Shown piece by piece: positions 1 to 12,716 of a stretch of 64,000 nt of DNA; the stretch's first letter is position 1, and the number at the start of each line of letters is the position of its first letter. A program made the translations under genes and the position numbers. Source of the DNA: Adiantum capillus-veneris (lineage: Eukaryota > Streptophyta > Polypodiopsida > Polypodiales > Pteridaceae); contig CM043968.1 in NCBI GenBank assembly GCA_014529385.2, positions 130,379,018 through 130,443,017 on the forward strand, read 5' to 3'. The notes beneath the pieces were generated by a model. The model was not told the DNA's origin, did no database searches, and saw only the letters and a program-made list of their open reading frames with translations.

Positions 1-912
1 CAATAGCAAAGTTCGATGCATCAATATGCACATGAAAAATTACATTCCAATCGGGCACTAGGAGCGCTAGTCAAGGTCTTTTTCAATGATTCATAAGCAT
101 AGTCACAGTCCGCAGTCCATTGGAACTCAATAAGGAGCTTGTACAAAGGACGAGCTATCTTGGCAAAGTTTAAAATAAACCGTCGATAATAACCAACATG
201 GCCCATGAACCTTTGAACTCCTTTATAGTTTGTAGGTGGTGGCAATTTAGCAATGGCTTTAATTTTGCTCTCATCTGTGGAAATCTCATTTTTGGACACT
301 ATATGCCCTAAAATGACTTCATGTTTCACCCAAAATTGGCATTTGAAAGGGTTTAAGGAGATGCGATACAATCTACACTTCTCAAACACTTTTCGTAAGC
401 ATGATAGATGTTCTTTCCAAGAGGAATAAACACAAAGGTTCTTTCCAAGAGGAATAAACACAAAGGTCATCTAAGAAAGCTTCACAAAACTCCCTCAAAT
501 ATTCTCTAAAAGCAGTGTTTATTAATCTTTGAAAGGTAGCAGGGGCATTGGTTAAGCCAAAAGCCATAACACAAAATGCGAACACTCCAAATTCGGTTAT
601 AAAGGCTGTTTTAGCTTGATCCTCCAGCGCAATTTTGATTTGATTGTAGCCAGAGTACCCATCTAAAAAGCTATAAGCTTCCTTCCCTGCAACTCTTTCA
701 AGCACATGTTCTGAATATGGCAAGGGGTAATGGTCCCTCCTAGTGGCAGCATTGACCTTCTTGAGATCCACGCACACTCTGAGTTTCCCATTATTTTTTG
801 GCACAATCACTATTGGAGACACCCATTCTGAGTGCTCGATACGGTATATGAATCCGCATTCCACAAGCTTTTCAATCTCTTCTTGAACGATTTTTGCATA
901 TTTAGGATTCAT
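1..912 (-). pseudogene. Ty3-A reverse transcriptase and start of RNase H, frameshifted
   Basis: This encodes the RT that copies the element RNA into cDNA. The first frame (382-912) has the Ty3 RT blocks in order: a WVSPIVIVPKNNGK strand, the D of SFLDGYSGYNQI, FGLTNAPATFQ and the catalytic AFLDDL. The second frame (21-470) carries ILGHIVS and the VQRFMGHVGYYRRFI connection. The frames are separated by a 28-bp tandem duplication at 411-466. A further shift near position 60 leads into a frame with HVHIDAS, the beginning of RNase H. Another shift near 910 separates it from the upstream linker. It is nonfunctional as it stands. Confidence 0.9.
411..466. repeat. 28-bp tandem duplication inside the Ty3-A RT
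   Basis: Two identical 28-bp units lie at 411-438 and 439-466. On the minus strand each encodes the CVYSSWKE stretch just after the catalytic LDD. Because 28 is not a multiple of three, the extra copy shifts the frame and ends the upstream ORF. Confidence 0.95.
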
Positions 913-2486
913 TGGGTCGGGTCATTTGCTGAACTGGTTTAGGCATGCTATTCATGGGTATTGTGTGTTGCACCACGGAAGGTGGAACACCTTTCATATC
1001 ATGATATGTCCAGGCAAATATATCCCTGAATTCCTTGAGAGGTTCTTTAAGTACAAACTCCTCAGTATCGGTCAGATCTTGGGCAATGAAAACAGGTTTG
1101 GACTCTTCTCCTTGGTCTACTAACTCTATTTCCTTAACTATCGCTGGACCGTCATAGACTCCATTGCTCCCATTGATAGGTTTTCTTTGAGCCTTTGTAT
1201 ACACAACCTTACGTTCCTCTGTGGTATAGAATTTGAAATGTTCAGGTGCAGGGTGTAAGTCTGTGGAGTCCTGTTGTTCTGTGGACTGTGATTTCATGTC
1301 CGGTTCCTTTTGTTGTCGAGCTAACTCTCGATTTTGTCGTCTCCTTATAGTACGGTTAAACTTTGGCTTCTCTGTAGCCTCTAGTTGTACGATGTCAATG
1401 GGTTGTGAGCTACACCACATAACACTTTGAAGGTATTCACCCCAGTTATCTACCAACTTTCGATGAGCATCACATGCCCCTATATAATTAAGCCATTCTG
1501 CGATAGATTTCTTTTCATTTATTCTAGCACGCACATTTGCTCGATATCGTCGCCTCTTATATCTCTTACTCTTCTTGTTTAATTTTTGATTACAACAGAT
1601 CTCTAGTGAAGAGTCACTAGATGAATCACTTCTTGTGTCTTCTGCTCGCTTGGATAGATTGTCATCTAGGGTACCACTGCCCCTTGAATGGTTTGTCCCC
1701 ATATTTGCACTAAAATTTAACTCAGATTCTTTGTCCTCAAAGTCAATTTCAATTGATGATTCTGACCCCAAATCGTGTGGGCTATATATAGTCTTGTGAG
1801 GCACTACTGGTTCCAATGCCAGTCAAACCTTCATCTTGTAGGTTATCAGAAGCTATATGCATTGCTTCTAGCATATTTAAGGGTACAAGTGGTAGCATTT
1901 CATCCCCCTCAAGTGTTACCCAGGTCGTCTCCCTATTTCCCCAAGTGTCTATGGTTGCTGCTAGGTGGACCCAATCACATTGTCCGACTCAGTCATCCCA
2001 GGTAGTACATCCATATAAGGAGAATCTTCCCCAACATCAATGTCCACTTTACACGTGTAAGAATACTGCAATGGGACCGAGTGAACTGTGGTGTCATATC
2101 TATGATCAATTATAAACCTGTTTCCTAGAGGATGTGCTCGACCAGTCAACAAGATCCACTCGAATGACAGAATCTTGGAACTGCAAGTAGACATGGTTTT
2201 TAGACCAGTCATGCACCATTTTTGATTCCCTCATAAAAGGACGTCCTAAGATCATCTCTGATGCCATAGTGTGTTTGGAGAAATCCATAACAATGAAGTT
2301 AATTCTTATTTTATGTCCAAAGACCTTGATCTTGAGATCTTCTAGCATCCCAATAGGTTTAACAATAGATCCATTGGCCATCTTCACTACTATGGTTGTG
2401 GTTGCAAGGTGAGGTCTTCCCATAGTTTCCCAGCAACTTTTAGTCACAATGCTAACCCCAGTGCCACCATCAAGGATTCCCTTCAT
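902..2486 (-). pseudogene. Ty3-A retropepsin-like domain and acidic linker to RT
   Basis: The frame at 2106-2486 is the protease-like domain of the polyprotein: ILDGGTGVSIVT at the active-site position, then a flap-like region and MILGRPFMRESKMVHDW. The usual D-[ST]-G reads D-G-G here. The frame 1961-2212 continues with a segment nearly the same as Ty3-G2 (PDMDVLPGMTESDN-like). The frame 902-1816 is a charged linker (polybasic KKSKRYKRRRYR stretch, serine- and acid-rich N-terminal part) ending in FRDIFAWTYHDMKG and QHTIP, the typical lead-in to a Ty3 RT. Three frames within one polyprotein show decay. Confidence 0.83.
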
Positions 2487-2696
2487 AGTTAATCCCTTAG
2501 TAGTGATTGATATGGTCGCATTGGATTCATCACCCTCAAAGTATTATCCCAACTTGTTAACATGTATTTCTATAACAAGGTTCTCATCTAGGTTGGGTTG
2601 TGGATCTAAGTGTTCCTTCTCTATTGGCATCTCCCCAGCTCCATCCATTTGTGCAAATTGTGGTAGCCCAAACTTTAGTTCTCCATTGAGGAAGGC

Positions 2697-4089
2697 TCAA
2701 AGAGTTGAGACTAGCTCAGGGTCTTTATATAGTTTGGACATGATGGTGGTTCTAACTTCTGAAGACATTAAATCCATCAATTTGGCAATGTTTAACGGCA
2801 TCTTTTGGGCTTCAGCCCCTCGACGTGGGGAAGATGGGATCTCCATTTCTTTGATAGGATCAGGTAGTCCCTCTGTAAACATTCTTTCCATCAAGAAGTG
2901 AGTACATCCACTTTCCCATGACTTCAAGTCACTTTCTTCTTGGATGACACTAGGTATGGCCAAGGGTTTATGGACTTGGTGAGGTTGTTCTTGCGTAGGG
3001 AACACAGTGTCTGTAATCTGGATCTGCCTAGGTACTAGTTCTAGATCCCTTTGGGTATCTTCTACCAAACTCCTTAATTGCTTGACTTGCTTGATCTACT
3101 CCGTAGGGTTTGGATAAGTTCCTATCTTCTTCTTGGATCCTAGCCATTATGGCTCATGAAGATCTTCCTTGTGGGTTTCTATCTTAGTGGTCCTTTTGGT
3201 CTCCATGGTTTCACCTGAATCAAAATCCTCTTCAACGTCGTTCATATATACGGGGTCGTCACCAGTCCCTATGTTGGTCTTTGAACTGGGGTCTGACTTC
3301 GCTGCTTTTTGCGATCTCTTCCTTCGTGTTTTCTTCTTTTTTTGAGATTGGACAATTGATGGCGTGTCTCTTTACTCAAGGATATAATTTTGTTTTTGGA
3401 GCATCGATCGTGTGAGTACGTTTACTGGTACCACAGGTGTACTTCGTCATGGCTCCTCGGTAACTTCAATCAAGTTTAATGGCATGATCTTTGGTGCATT
3501 TGGATTATTTGGACATTGGGAAATCAAATGATCTATTCCACATCGATTACACATGAGTATTGGCATTATAGACGTGCTCGCTTGATTGGTCTGCATTAGT
3601 GTGGCGTTCTTTTGTAGCCCAATAGGACACTCAGCTACATGATGTGGACCTCCACACTCATAGCATTGAAGAGGTGGTCTCTTAGCAGTGTAATTGATAT
3701 TTTGGCCCCTTGCCGCAAGAGCAGCTACTTGATAGACATGTTTGAGTCCTCCATGTAGTATTGTGGACTTTCTTCAAGCACATCCATCCCATAGGAAATA
3801 TTAGGATCTATATCTTCCTCACAGCCTTCCAAACAAGCAATAGATGACTCACAACCCACTTGATTCACATAAGTGATTCTCGGATGTGGTGGTTGCGGTC
3901 CTAGAAGTAAAGGGGGTAAGGGTGTTGTTTGAACAACATCTTGGGTCCTAGGGACCATGTGTTGTGCTGTTTGTTCAAGAGGTGGGGCCGACATCAATGC
4001 AGGCACTCGAGGTGTGTCTGTCCATGCTAAGGCTGGTCTATTGGCCATCGCGCGCTTAAATACTATGAAATCCTTAGCTTAATGACCAT
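2697..4089 (-). pseudogene. Ty3-A gag, C-terminal half with zinc knuckles
   Basis: This continues gag on the far side of the Ty3-B insertion. The frame 3725-4048 (MANRPALAWTDTP start, proline-rich) and the frame 2697-3068 (VFPTQ, MERMFTEGLPDPI, MSSEVRTTIMSKLY) match Ty3-G2 throughout. Between them, 3476-3680 encodes two degenerate knuckles of the C-x2-C-x3-H-x4-C type (CNRCGIDH visible). A short remnant of the split knuckle, YGH-stop-AKD, lies at 4060-4089. Multiple stops and shifts; RNA binding and packaging would be its normal role. Confidence 0.8.
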
Positions 4090-4094
4090 AGCTC

Positions 4095-5026
4095 TGTTTG
4101 GAGGTGATAACAACATACAAGTGCCCACCTAGCCAAGGCGCCTGTTGGGTCAGCCGGCCAAAGTTTTGATGTGGTCACATTATTTTTTCGATGTTTAATA
4201 CATCAAACCCTGTAAAAGCCTAATGTCAATCGTCTATGTCAAGTCTAAGTCAAAGATGTAATTTTTCCAATGATGTATGTAAAGGTCCATGAGAAGTTGG
4301 CCGCCGGCCACTTTAGAAATCCCTAGGTATATAATACACTAAGGATAGTGGGAAAGGGAGATTACTTTTTGAAGATAAGTGACTATTGCGTTACGCATAG
4401 AGAGCTACCTCATTGCTCCAACTTGTAATCATCGCTTCTGTGGCTACGGTAATCCAAATTCAGTTTTGTTTATTGCATTGTGTTCCTTACTTTGCTCTTT
4501 CATTCAAGTGTAAGCATTCAAGATTCGGTGAAGGGTTTCAAACGCATCCGTTTAGGCCTTAAATCACTATTTTGAGTGTTTATATGCGTATTTTATGTTG
4601 TTTTGACCCTAGGAGAGGCTTTAGGGACCCAAAAACGACCCTTTAGGATCATCCGTTTACTGTTTTTGCATACTGTGGGACGAACGATCGTGATCCATGT
4701 ACCTTTCCAGAATGCTGTGATAGTGATTGGATATGTTCCTGATAGTCCCCTGTAGCTTCCCTTCAAGTTTCGTGCGATTCCGATATGAATTGCATGGGGA
4801 ACGGGCGTGATGACTGTAGAGCTGTGTAGAAGGACATAGGCAGATTACTTGGCTTTAGTGCATTTGATTTTCTTGTAGAGTGAGTAGTTGCATCTCTTCG
4901 AGTTCACTTCATTAGGGTTGACATCCTAGTGAGTTTCCATGCCTCAGTCGCTTCCCCTGTATCGATAATTTTATGTTGATGCTTGAGAGCTATGCTATGG
5001 ACGTCCATCGCGGCGACCCGCAAACA
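4095..5026 (+). repeat. Ty3-B 5' LTR
   Basis: It is a direct repeat of 13852-14789 with TG...CA ends. A TATA-like TATATAAT sits at 4328-4335 and would serve the element promoter. A GATCGTGATC sequence near 4687 (GATCGCGATC in the 3' LTR) resembles the palindrome that recurs in the leader. Confidence 0.94.
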
Positions 5027-5027
5027 T

Positions 5028-5045
5028 TGGCGCCGTTGCCGGGGA
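5028..5045 (+). other. Primer binding site for tRNA-Asp
   Basis: TGGCGCCGTTGCCGGGGA begins one nucleotide after the 5' LTR. It is the exact complement of the 3' end of plant tRNA-Asp(GUC) as I know that tRNA (CCCCGGCAACGGCGCCA). This primes minus-strand DNA synthesis. Confidence 0.9.
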
Positions 5046-7557
5046 ATGAATCTTAGGTGATGAGTGACCGAGTGCGTATTCAGAGTTTTCTTATTGTTCC
5101 AAAAGATAATTTCCATTCCATTTACATTTCAATGAAGCATCTCGACAGGGGTTTAGTGCTTAGTGGAGTCTAGGGTCGGTGGACTGGCTAGATCTACTCT
5201 TGAGAGATATAGGGAGTTGTGAGTGAGGTTTCTTTAAGCATGTTTGCTCTTCAAATTTCTTTGTATTGATTGAGTATTGATCCATCATCCATTTTTTATC
5301 CTGTTTGTTTTGTTTGATTCATTTTCTTATGTTCTTTCATTTCTGTAGTTAGGAGTAGGATAAGTAAATCACATTCTAGTCAGATTTGGGGCAAAAGTCA
5401 AAGCCAAAAAAACAGAAAACCATAACTTTGGCAAAAGGGCCATAAGACTCTGAAATTAGAAAATCTGACCAAATAGAGCTGAAATTGATTCAAATCACAA
5501 AGTGGTAGCACCAAAAACTGGGAAATACTTGTCGGAGAGAGCCTGTAAAATTTCATCAGATTTGGCTTTGGTACTATGATCGCGATCGGTGTACCTCAGT
5601 GTTAGAATTGTACAAGATTTGACATGTTCCTTCCTGATAAGATTCTAAACAAGTTTGTCTAAAGCAACCACACCCAAAAACATCAAAAATCAAGGAAATT
5701 AGGCCACTTGGGTAAAACTAGCCTGACAGACCCAGAAAGTGAAAAATCTTGGCTTTTGGTGATCCAAATGCAAAAAGACTTGGGGGATAGCCTTAAAACA
5801 TCTGTGTCTACAAGCATGCCAAATTTGGTCCAATTTGGGCTCCAAACTACGATCGCGATCGATATACCTAAGTGCTAGATTTTGACCAGATTTCATCTGT
5901 GGGATCCTCAGGTGTATACAAACATAAAATTCTAAAGGACCTAGATCCAGAAACCTCAAAATACGTGTCAAACCATCTGAATACAGATCCAAGTCAAAAA
6001 CTGCTAAACTGGCATAGAAATTGACTTTTAGTAGACCAAAACACATCAAAACTGGGAAGAAACCATGTAGAGGGATAGCCTGTGAATAGGACAAGCCTAG
6101 GTATCTCTCATATCCCAAATCAAACATCAAAATCAATCAAACCAAACAAAATTGGAAAATCAGGCACTTCAGACCAAGAAACTGTAAATTCTTGACTTTT
6201 TTGAGTCCAAATACAAAAGTGTCTGGCAGGTTGTCTTAAAATAGCCTAGTGAACAAGCAGGTGAAGTTTCATCCAATTTGGGCTCCAAACTACGATCGCG
6301 ATCGGTGTACCTCAGTGCCATATTTTGACTAGACTTTACCCACACATACACCTAGGTTATATAAGATACCAGGAGTTTTCAAAATTCAAAAAAGTGACCA
6401 AAATAGCCAAAAACAGCAGATAGTCAGAAAACCACTGTAGCAGACCAAGATCTGGTAAAAACTTGACTTTTTCTTGTCCAAATTCAAAAAGATTTGGGAG
6501 TAGACTGTACACATCATTGTCTACCATATCCACAAGTTTCACCTGAAAAGGAGCTGGTACTACTATCACGATCGGTGTACCATAGTGACATTTTGAGTTG
6601 AGACTTGGTGAGTAGGTAGCTGATAACTAGACAAACAACTTTCTCAAAAGAACCAGGGTCAAAAAACCAAAAGACAGTTGTCAAATAGGGCAAACGCTGA
6701 TCACTGATCCTTCAGACAAATTTTGAGAAAATTCAGGTTTTTGTGATCCAAATGCAAAGTGGGTTTGGGAATAGACTAATCATACCCATGTCTATCAACT
6801 CCTAAAATTTCATGCAAAAAGGAGCTGGAACTACGATCGCGATCGGTGTACCTCAGTGACATTTTGGATTGAAAATTTATGAGTAGGTAGCTGACATCTA
6901 GTGCAACATATTTTCCAAAAGGAGCAAGGTAAAAAAAGCAAAAGAAAGTGGTCAAAAGTCCTAGTTACACAATCAGGCCAATAACCACAAAACCACCTGG
7001 GATTTGGGTTTTCATTGGTCAAAAAATCTCCAAATTCAAAAATACAAAGACACTTGGTATCAAGACATCAAGGGCTAGCTACTGTGCAAAAATCTTCCAA
7101 ATCTGTGACATGGGGTCAACGATCGCGATCGGTGTACCTCTACATAGTGAGAGTATTTGACTTCATAAGTTTGTAGATCTACTTGAGTACACCCCAAATC
7201 TCAAGTTTGAGTAAAAAATACCCTCTGGAAGCCAAGATACAAGCCAAAGTTCCTGTGTTTTGGTCGTGAGATTGTTTTGAGTGCTGTTTCAAGTGCAGTT
7301 CACTAAAATTGCTCTAACATTTGATAGACAACTCAAAATTGAGTCAGGTATAGCTAGGAAGAAAGGTTGCGAGCTGAATTTTACTAGGTTTCCTAAATCC
7401 AAACTTTTAGGGTACCCCAAGACCAGTTTCTAGAGACCAAAAAGTCATAATTTCTTGACTTTTTAGAGACTTGACCAAGGGCAAAAAGAGATTGTGTGCA
7501 CTAAGCCAAGGTGTTCTTATCAAGGACCATCTTGAGAGTATTGAGTGAGGCTTAAAC
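5046..7557 (+). repeat. Ty3-B 2.5-kb leader with a recurring palindromic repeat
   Basis: No long coding frame is seen. A sequence centred on GATCGCGATC, usually followed by GGTGTACCTCAGTG, occurs at about 5578, 5851, 6294, 6564 (one-base variants), 6835 and 7121. Spacings are 273, 443, 270, 271 and 286 bp, so most copies lie on a roughly 271-bp degenerate repeat. Each unit also has a similar stretch around TTGACTTTTT..TCCAAAT(T/G)CAAA. The full palindrome is CGATCGCGATCG. Function is unknown; RNA dimerisation or packaging is one possibility. Confidence 0.82.
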
Positions 7558-10395
7558 ATGACAACTCATCCATCATTAGAGTTTCCCACTCAACTCAGAG
7601 CTATGCCACCTACACAAACAGCCAGAAATACTGCAACACCTATAACAAGAGGGTTGAGACAAGACCATGAGGCTTATCAATCATATCAAGCCAAACCTCA
7701 AGGCATGGATCATGGATATTTATCAAGTGATCATGTAGCTCACTGGAAGCCAAACCAATCAACTAAAATGTGGGAGTTTGGAAGAGCAAAAGTGGAAATT
7801 GTTGGAGACTTAGAGGAGAAGCATCCTTAAATCAACAAACCCAACGTGAGGTTCATCAAAACCAATGAAGCCACGAGAGTTATAACGGATTACACTTATG
7901 ATGGTCTTTATAGGTTACCTGTTGGGGATCAAAAGAACTTCTATAGATTTTTAAATTCCATCATTGAAGAGTTGACAGACTACAAGAACCTCTATGCCTT
8001 CACATACACAGATGACCAGGGAGTGCAAGTTCTAATGGTAGATAAATATGGACGAGAGTACAAACTTATCAGCCCAATTGAGCTAGAAAGATATACATAC
8101 ATGGATACTCCAATCTCTGCTTACTACTTTCAACCGAGTGTAAGTGTACCAAGGTTTTTGGAGACTGATTTGCAAGAAGCTAACATCGAAACTATGGGAT
8201 TAAATGGACCTCAAACATCCAAAATAGCTATTTACGGGAGTGTAGCTCCTACCTCGTTGAGTGGAACCAAGAGACCACCAATTAGACTTACAAATCCATC
8301 AACATTTCCAAAACATGTCTCAAAGGGGATTCCACCAGGATTTGCTCCAAGACGAGAAGAAGGAATGAGGGATGTCTTTGTGAGAGACCCCAACACGCTA
8401 AGATACATGGTTGAACCAGAACCAATGAGACCATATCAATTGGCCAAATGTGTCAAGAAGAAGTATGATGGATTAAGGGATCCATACATACATGCATCCT
8501 TGTTCAAACAAGTTTTAAGAGCCGAACAAGTATTTTATTTTCATACACAGTATGAGGGATTTGGCTTAACCTTGGAAGGGATAGCATTGAATTGGTTCCA
8601 ACCGTTGGACAAAAATGCCTTCTCAAACGTTGAACAACTGTTGTAAGAATTTGTTGTGGAGTTCTCTAAAAGGGGAATCAAGCATAACACAGTGTCCCAA
8701 ATCTATGCATTCAAGCAAAAAGAAGATGAGAGAGTGAAGGAAGCATCGCTACGCTTCAAACAATATATAGAAAGATGTCTGGAACGCGAGTTACCACAGG
8801 ATGAAAGATTATCAATTCTCTTCATAGAGGGTTTGAAAAATGAAACTCTCAAGAAATATTTGCACTTAAAAGGATGTACTTCCTTTGAACAAGTCATGAG
8901 AGAAACGTTATACCTAGTTGACAATTGTAAAGCCTATGGCAAGGAAATTGGTGATACAAAGATCACTATGGATAATGCTCCTTTAGCATCTAGTGAAACC
9001 AACACAAGGCAAGTGGTTATGTCTCAATTAATGACCAACCTAGATGAGGTAGCAGCGCACGTATCACAACGAATAAAATGGACCAATCATGAGATGAGTG
9101 AGTGCTACTATAATCAAACCTACACGAGGGGGATACTATTTGGACATCAAATAGAAAAAAAAACGCCATTACCAAATCATCCATTATTTCAAAATAGGGT
9201 TGTATCAAGGGCTTTACAAAGAGCTAAGGTATCACAACCTAAGCTAGGGCAAGAACCTATGAGAAAACTCTATTCATTGAATGAGGACACTCTGATGTTC
9301 ATAGCCAATCAAGAGCGTAGACTAGAGACCATTCTGGCTAAGCAAGAACAACCATCAATTGTGCCACTAGTGACTCAACAAGATGGACCATGCTACAAGT
9401 GTGGAGGTAATCATTGGGCCAAGAATTGTTCTCGTGTAGAGATAATTGGATATTTTTTGGAGTGTGCCATTACACACGTTGTTCCAAATTGTCCAAAACA
9501 CCCAAACAAATAGGGGAAAACAACAATGAATGTTGTGGGAGTGTTACCTTCTCCAAGTGGATCAGAGGCAGAACCCAAAATTCCTGTGAAGGTAGTGACT
9601 AGAGCCCAAGCAAAAGAAAATGCTGAGGACCAAGCTAATGAGGAGAAAGATCAACAACCCAAACAAGGGGAAACAACTAGTGTGTCAGTGAGGACTGGGA
9701 GAAAATCTTGGAAAGCCAAAAGAGACAGAATGAAAGCAAAAACAAATACAAATCAAACCGCACTACAAACAGAATTACAAGAGACGAAGGAACAATTAAA
9801 ACAAGAACAGGAAAACAAAATGGTGGTGAGCGATAAGAAACCAAGGAAGGCGTCTTCCAGAGGATCTGTGTTGGTAGACAAAGTCCTAGAGCCATTAGAT
9901 GCTGCACTGGAAGCATATGAGGCTAGATTGAAACCCAACCAAACCCTAGAGCAACGAGGGATGAAATATCCTCATGTTGAGGTAGAGACTGAGAGGTTGA
10001 ACTTGTCTAAGGAATTGGTAAAAACTGCACAGGCAATGATGAAGCCTGAAGCACCAATTCCACCTCCAAAAACAAAAACAAAAAGTGTTGTATTTGAAAT
10101 GCCTAAGGCAAAGGTTGTTGAAACATTAACTCGAAGAAAAATTGAGCTAGAATCACAAAAGGATGTGCAAGCAAATATTGCAACACAAGAAACCAACAAC
10201 CTAGAAATTCAACTAGATGATCAAGTAGTGGCCAACACCACTAATGATGCAAGGTCAAGATCACAATTTATGGCACCTATCCCACAGATAGATAAGCCAT
10301 GGCCAAATGAATTGTGGGAAGCAATTAGAAGTGCAAAAGATGGAAGTGCGACTTTCCAATCTGCACCCATAACTGAGGTCAATACAGGGCAATGA
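7558..10395 (+). pseudogene. Ty3-B gag polyprotein
   Basis: One reading frame is broken only by single stops at 7828-7830, 8644-8646, 9511-9513 and 10393-10395, so it was one gag. The part before 8646 holds a YTDDQG...DKYGREY segment and then the capsid-like region (ALNWFQPLDKNAFSNVEQLL), which continues at 8656 with VKEASLRFKQYIERC and LPQDERLSILFIEGL, typical of retrotransposon gag. A zinc knuckle CYKCGGNHWAKNC (C-x2-C-x3-H-x4-C) lies at about 9391-9429. The 9526-10395 part is lysine- and glutamine-rich with a likely coiled coil (QTELQETKEQLKQEQEN). Gag forms the particle and packages RNA. Confidence 0.85.
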
Positions 10396-10471
10396 AGTCT
10401 ATCAGGGAGACATTCAATCTCTAAATGGAGATGCAGGGACGGAAGTTTCAATTGAAAGCAAACCAGAGTCC

Positions 10472-11710
10472 TTGAAGACCTTACCCTCATACATAGGAGA
10501 ACATGAGGCAGAATCAGAAACTAGAGTGGTTCCATCTCAGAGGAAATCCATATCCGAGATGATGGATACAAAGAGTATGCAGGCTCCAATACAGTGCATC
10601 ATTACTCTATCTGAATTGATTAAGATTAGACCACATGTATGGGATGAAGTAGGCAACAATTTGGGGAAGATGGGATTGAAGATACCTCTTCAAGATCTAC
10701 CCTCAAATGAACAATCAAACAAAACTCAACAAGAAAATGCAAACGCTAAACCTGTGCCAATAAACAAGGTGGGGGAATATTGCGAAGGAGAAGAAGGAAA
10801 CACCACCTTACCTGTGGAATACAAAGGAGTTAAAACATTGGCTATACTTGATAGTGGGGCTGGAGTAGCCATAGCCACAAAAGACATTTGGGAAAAATGG
10901 GGTAGACCAGCGCTTAGGAAAACTAGAATGAAGCTACAACTTGCAGATGGATACACGGAAAAACCTCTGGGTATCCTAGAGCAAATTATTGTGACTTCTT
11001 GTGGAATTGAATATAAACATACATTTGCAATAGTAGATTTTGGAAAAGGGAACAATTTTAATATCATTTTAGGAAGACCTTTCATGCGTCAACTTAAGAT
11101 GGTTCACGATTAGGGCTATGACTATATCTACTTGAGACATAAAAAGATCACCACAAAAATAAGCATAAAAGACCTTAGCTATAGAGATGTGAATAGAACT
11201 CCTTTAGAAGAAATTGACTCTACTATAGTCAATGGGAAAGAGATACCTGCGTGGCTACAAACCAAACAAGAACTTTGGATGTGTGGTGCTTCGAAGTGTG
11301 GAAGCTCAGTGAAGGAGGATTGCATCCTAGAAAGATCAATGGACGATGAAGCTTACATACTGGAACCCTTTCCAGAGCAATTATTTGAACCCTTTAGATG
11401 GGATCAAATACTGGCGACTCTTGATGTGTGTGTGAATGAGGTGACCCCGACTAAATCTTGTGATGAGGAAGGCTATGATATAACTCCCTTATTTACAATA
11501 AGGGTGTTGAAGGAAGCTAATGAAGCTTGTGAGTGTGAAAGCAAAAAAAGTGAGACAGATAGCTACGTCATGGAGCATGATGCCAAAGTGCACATGAAGA
11601 AAGCAGAGCAACAACAAGAATATGTCATCATTGACATACCTAAAGAATCGACAAAAGCTGTCTCAAAGAAGACGACTCCAGAAAAAGTGCAAATCAAAGT
11701 AGATGAATGA
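10472..11710 (+). pseudogene. Ty3-B retropepsin (PR1) and acidic linker
   Basis: The frame 10472-11113 is an aspartic protease domain: TLAILDSGAGVAIAT holds the D-S-G-A active-site loop, followed by QLADGYTEKPLGIL and IILGRPFMRQLKMVHD. A TAG at 11111-11113 ends it where Ty3-G2 reads HDWSKN, and the same frame resumes at 11132-11710 with an acidic, cysteine-containing linker (YILEPFPEQLFEPF). It is in frame 2 relative to gag in frame 1, so a shift lies between 10395 and 10472. The protease would mature gag. Confidence 0.83.
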
Positions 11711-11746
11711 GAAAAGCTTCCAAGTTCAACGATAAATCTTCAAAAA

Positions 11747-12716
11747 ATGCAAGATCAAGACAAGAACAAGGACAGAGAAGAAGATCGACTGTCTCCTACG
11801 ACGATCAAATTCAGCATACGCGGAGAAACAGGACTCAAAATCACATGTTTAGCTGTGATAGATCCAAAAGCAAAAAAAATTCTAATGACTTATGGAACGT
11901 GGATCATGATGGGAAAGCTGCCAATCACTAAGCTAGAGGAGATAATATACACAAGTTCAAAAATACTGACTCCTAGCTTGGGCATGGCAGAAGCTGTACT
12001 CAAGTTGAGTACCGGAGAGTATAAGGATACTTTCCACATAATCGACTCCCATCACATCAAGAAGAGTCTAATCTTGACAGAAAGTTGGAGGACTGTCTTC
12101 TTTCAACAACAATCAAAAGCCGCAACAACAACACCATCAAAAGCCCCAATATGGTTACCAAAAATTGTAGCTCAATCGGGAACAACGAAGAGAAATCAAG
12201 CAGCACAAGCTTCTACCCCCAAAGCAAGCAATGACAACCAAAAGCCAACAGAAGCCAATTACAACCAAGGCTACTGCAATCTACAGATGGATACCTTGTT
12301 ATCAATTACAAAAGCAAGGCTTTTACAACGGAAATCATCAGGTTTGGATACCAAAGCCTAGTGTCCATCAAATTGTAGAAGAAGATAAAATGCCAAAGAC
12401 GGTCACACAAGGACCAAAAACAAGATGGGTTCCAAAATTGCTAGTGGAAACTCAATCACAGAGAACCCACACATCTCGACAATCGCTTCTCATGGAAATT
12501 AATGCAAAGGCTACATCAAGCCCTATCAGAGCTGAAGGACTTGTTTTACAAAGAAGTATCAACATGCAACAAGCAAGTCAAGAGGAGCCAAAATATGCCA
12601 ACCTACTCGACAAAATGGTGGAATCCAAAGACCAACACAATGATAGAGGCCTTAATCTCAAGAAATTATGGCATTGGGTTTTAGGCCATGAACAGGTAAG
12701 TCCAAGTCACCATTAA
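11747..12716 (+). pseudogene. Ty3-B second retropepsin-like domain (PR2-like) and W[VI]PK tail
   Basis: The frame 11747-12361 begins with CLAVIDPKAKKILMTYGTW, which lines up with PR1's TLAILDSGAGVAIATKDIW but has PKA in place of the SGA, so a catalytic role is unlikely. A flap-like region and FHIIDSHHIKKSLILTESW follow. The tail has IWLPK near 12150, then in the frame 12231-12716 RWIP, QGFYNGNHQVWIPK and RWVPK up to about 12450. The same QG[FY]Y.GN..[VI]W[VI]PK phrase occurs in Ty3-G2 and Ty3-H. Alignment is by eye; the fold assignment of PR2 is an inference. Confidence 0.62.

Noticed and set aside
5699-6569. Minus-strand ORFs in the Ty3-B leader with recurring RYTDRDRSLEPK
   Set aside because: The recurring peptide is simply the translation of the palindromic repeat; wrong strand relative to the element and no start context.
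5578-7130. CRISPR-like array of GATCGCGATC repeats
   Set aside because: Spacing of about 271 bp, degenerate repeats, and a eukaryotic retrotransposon leader; not a CRISPR.
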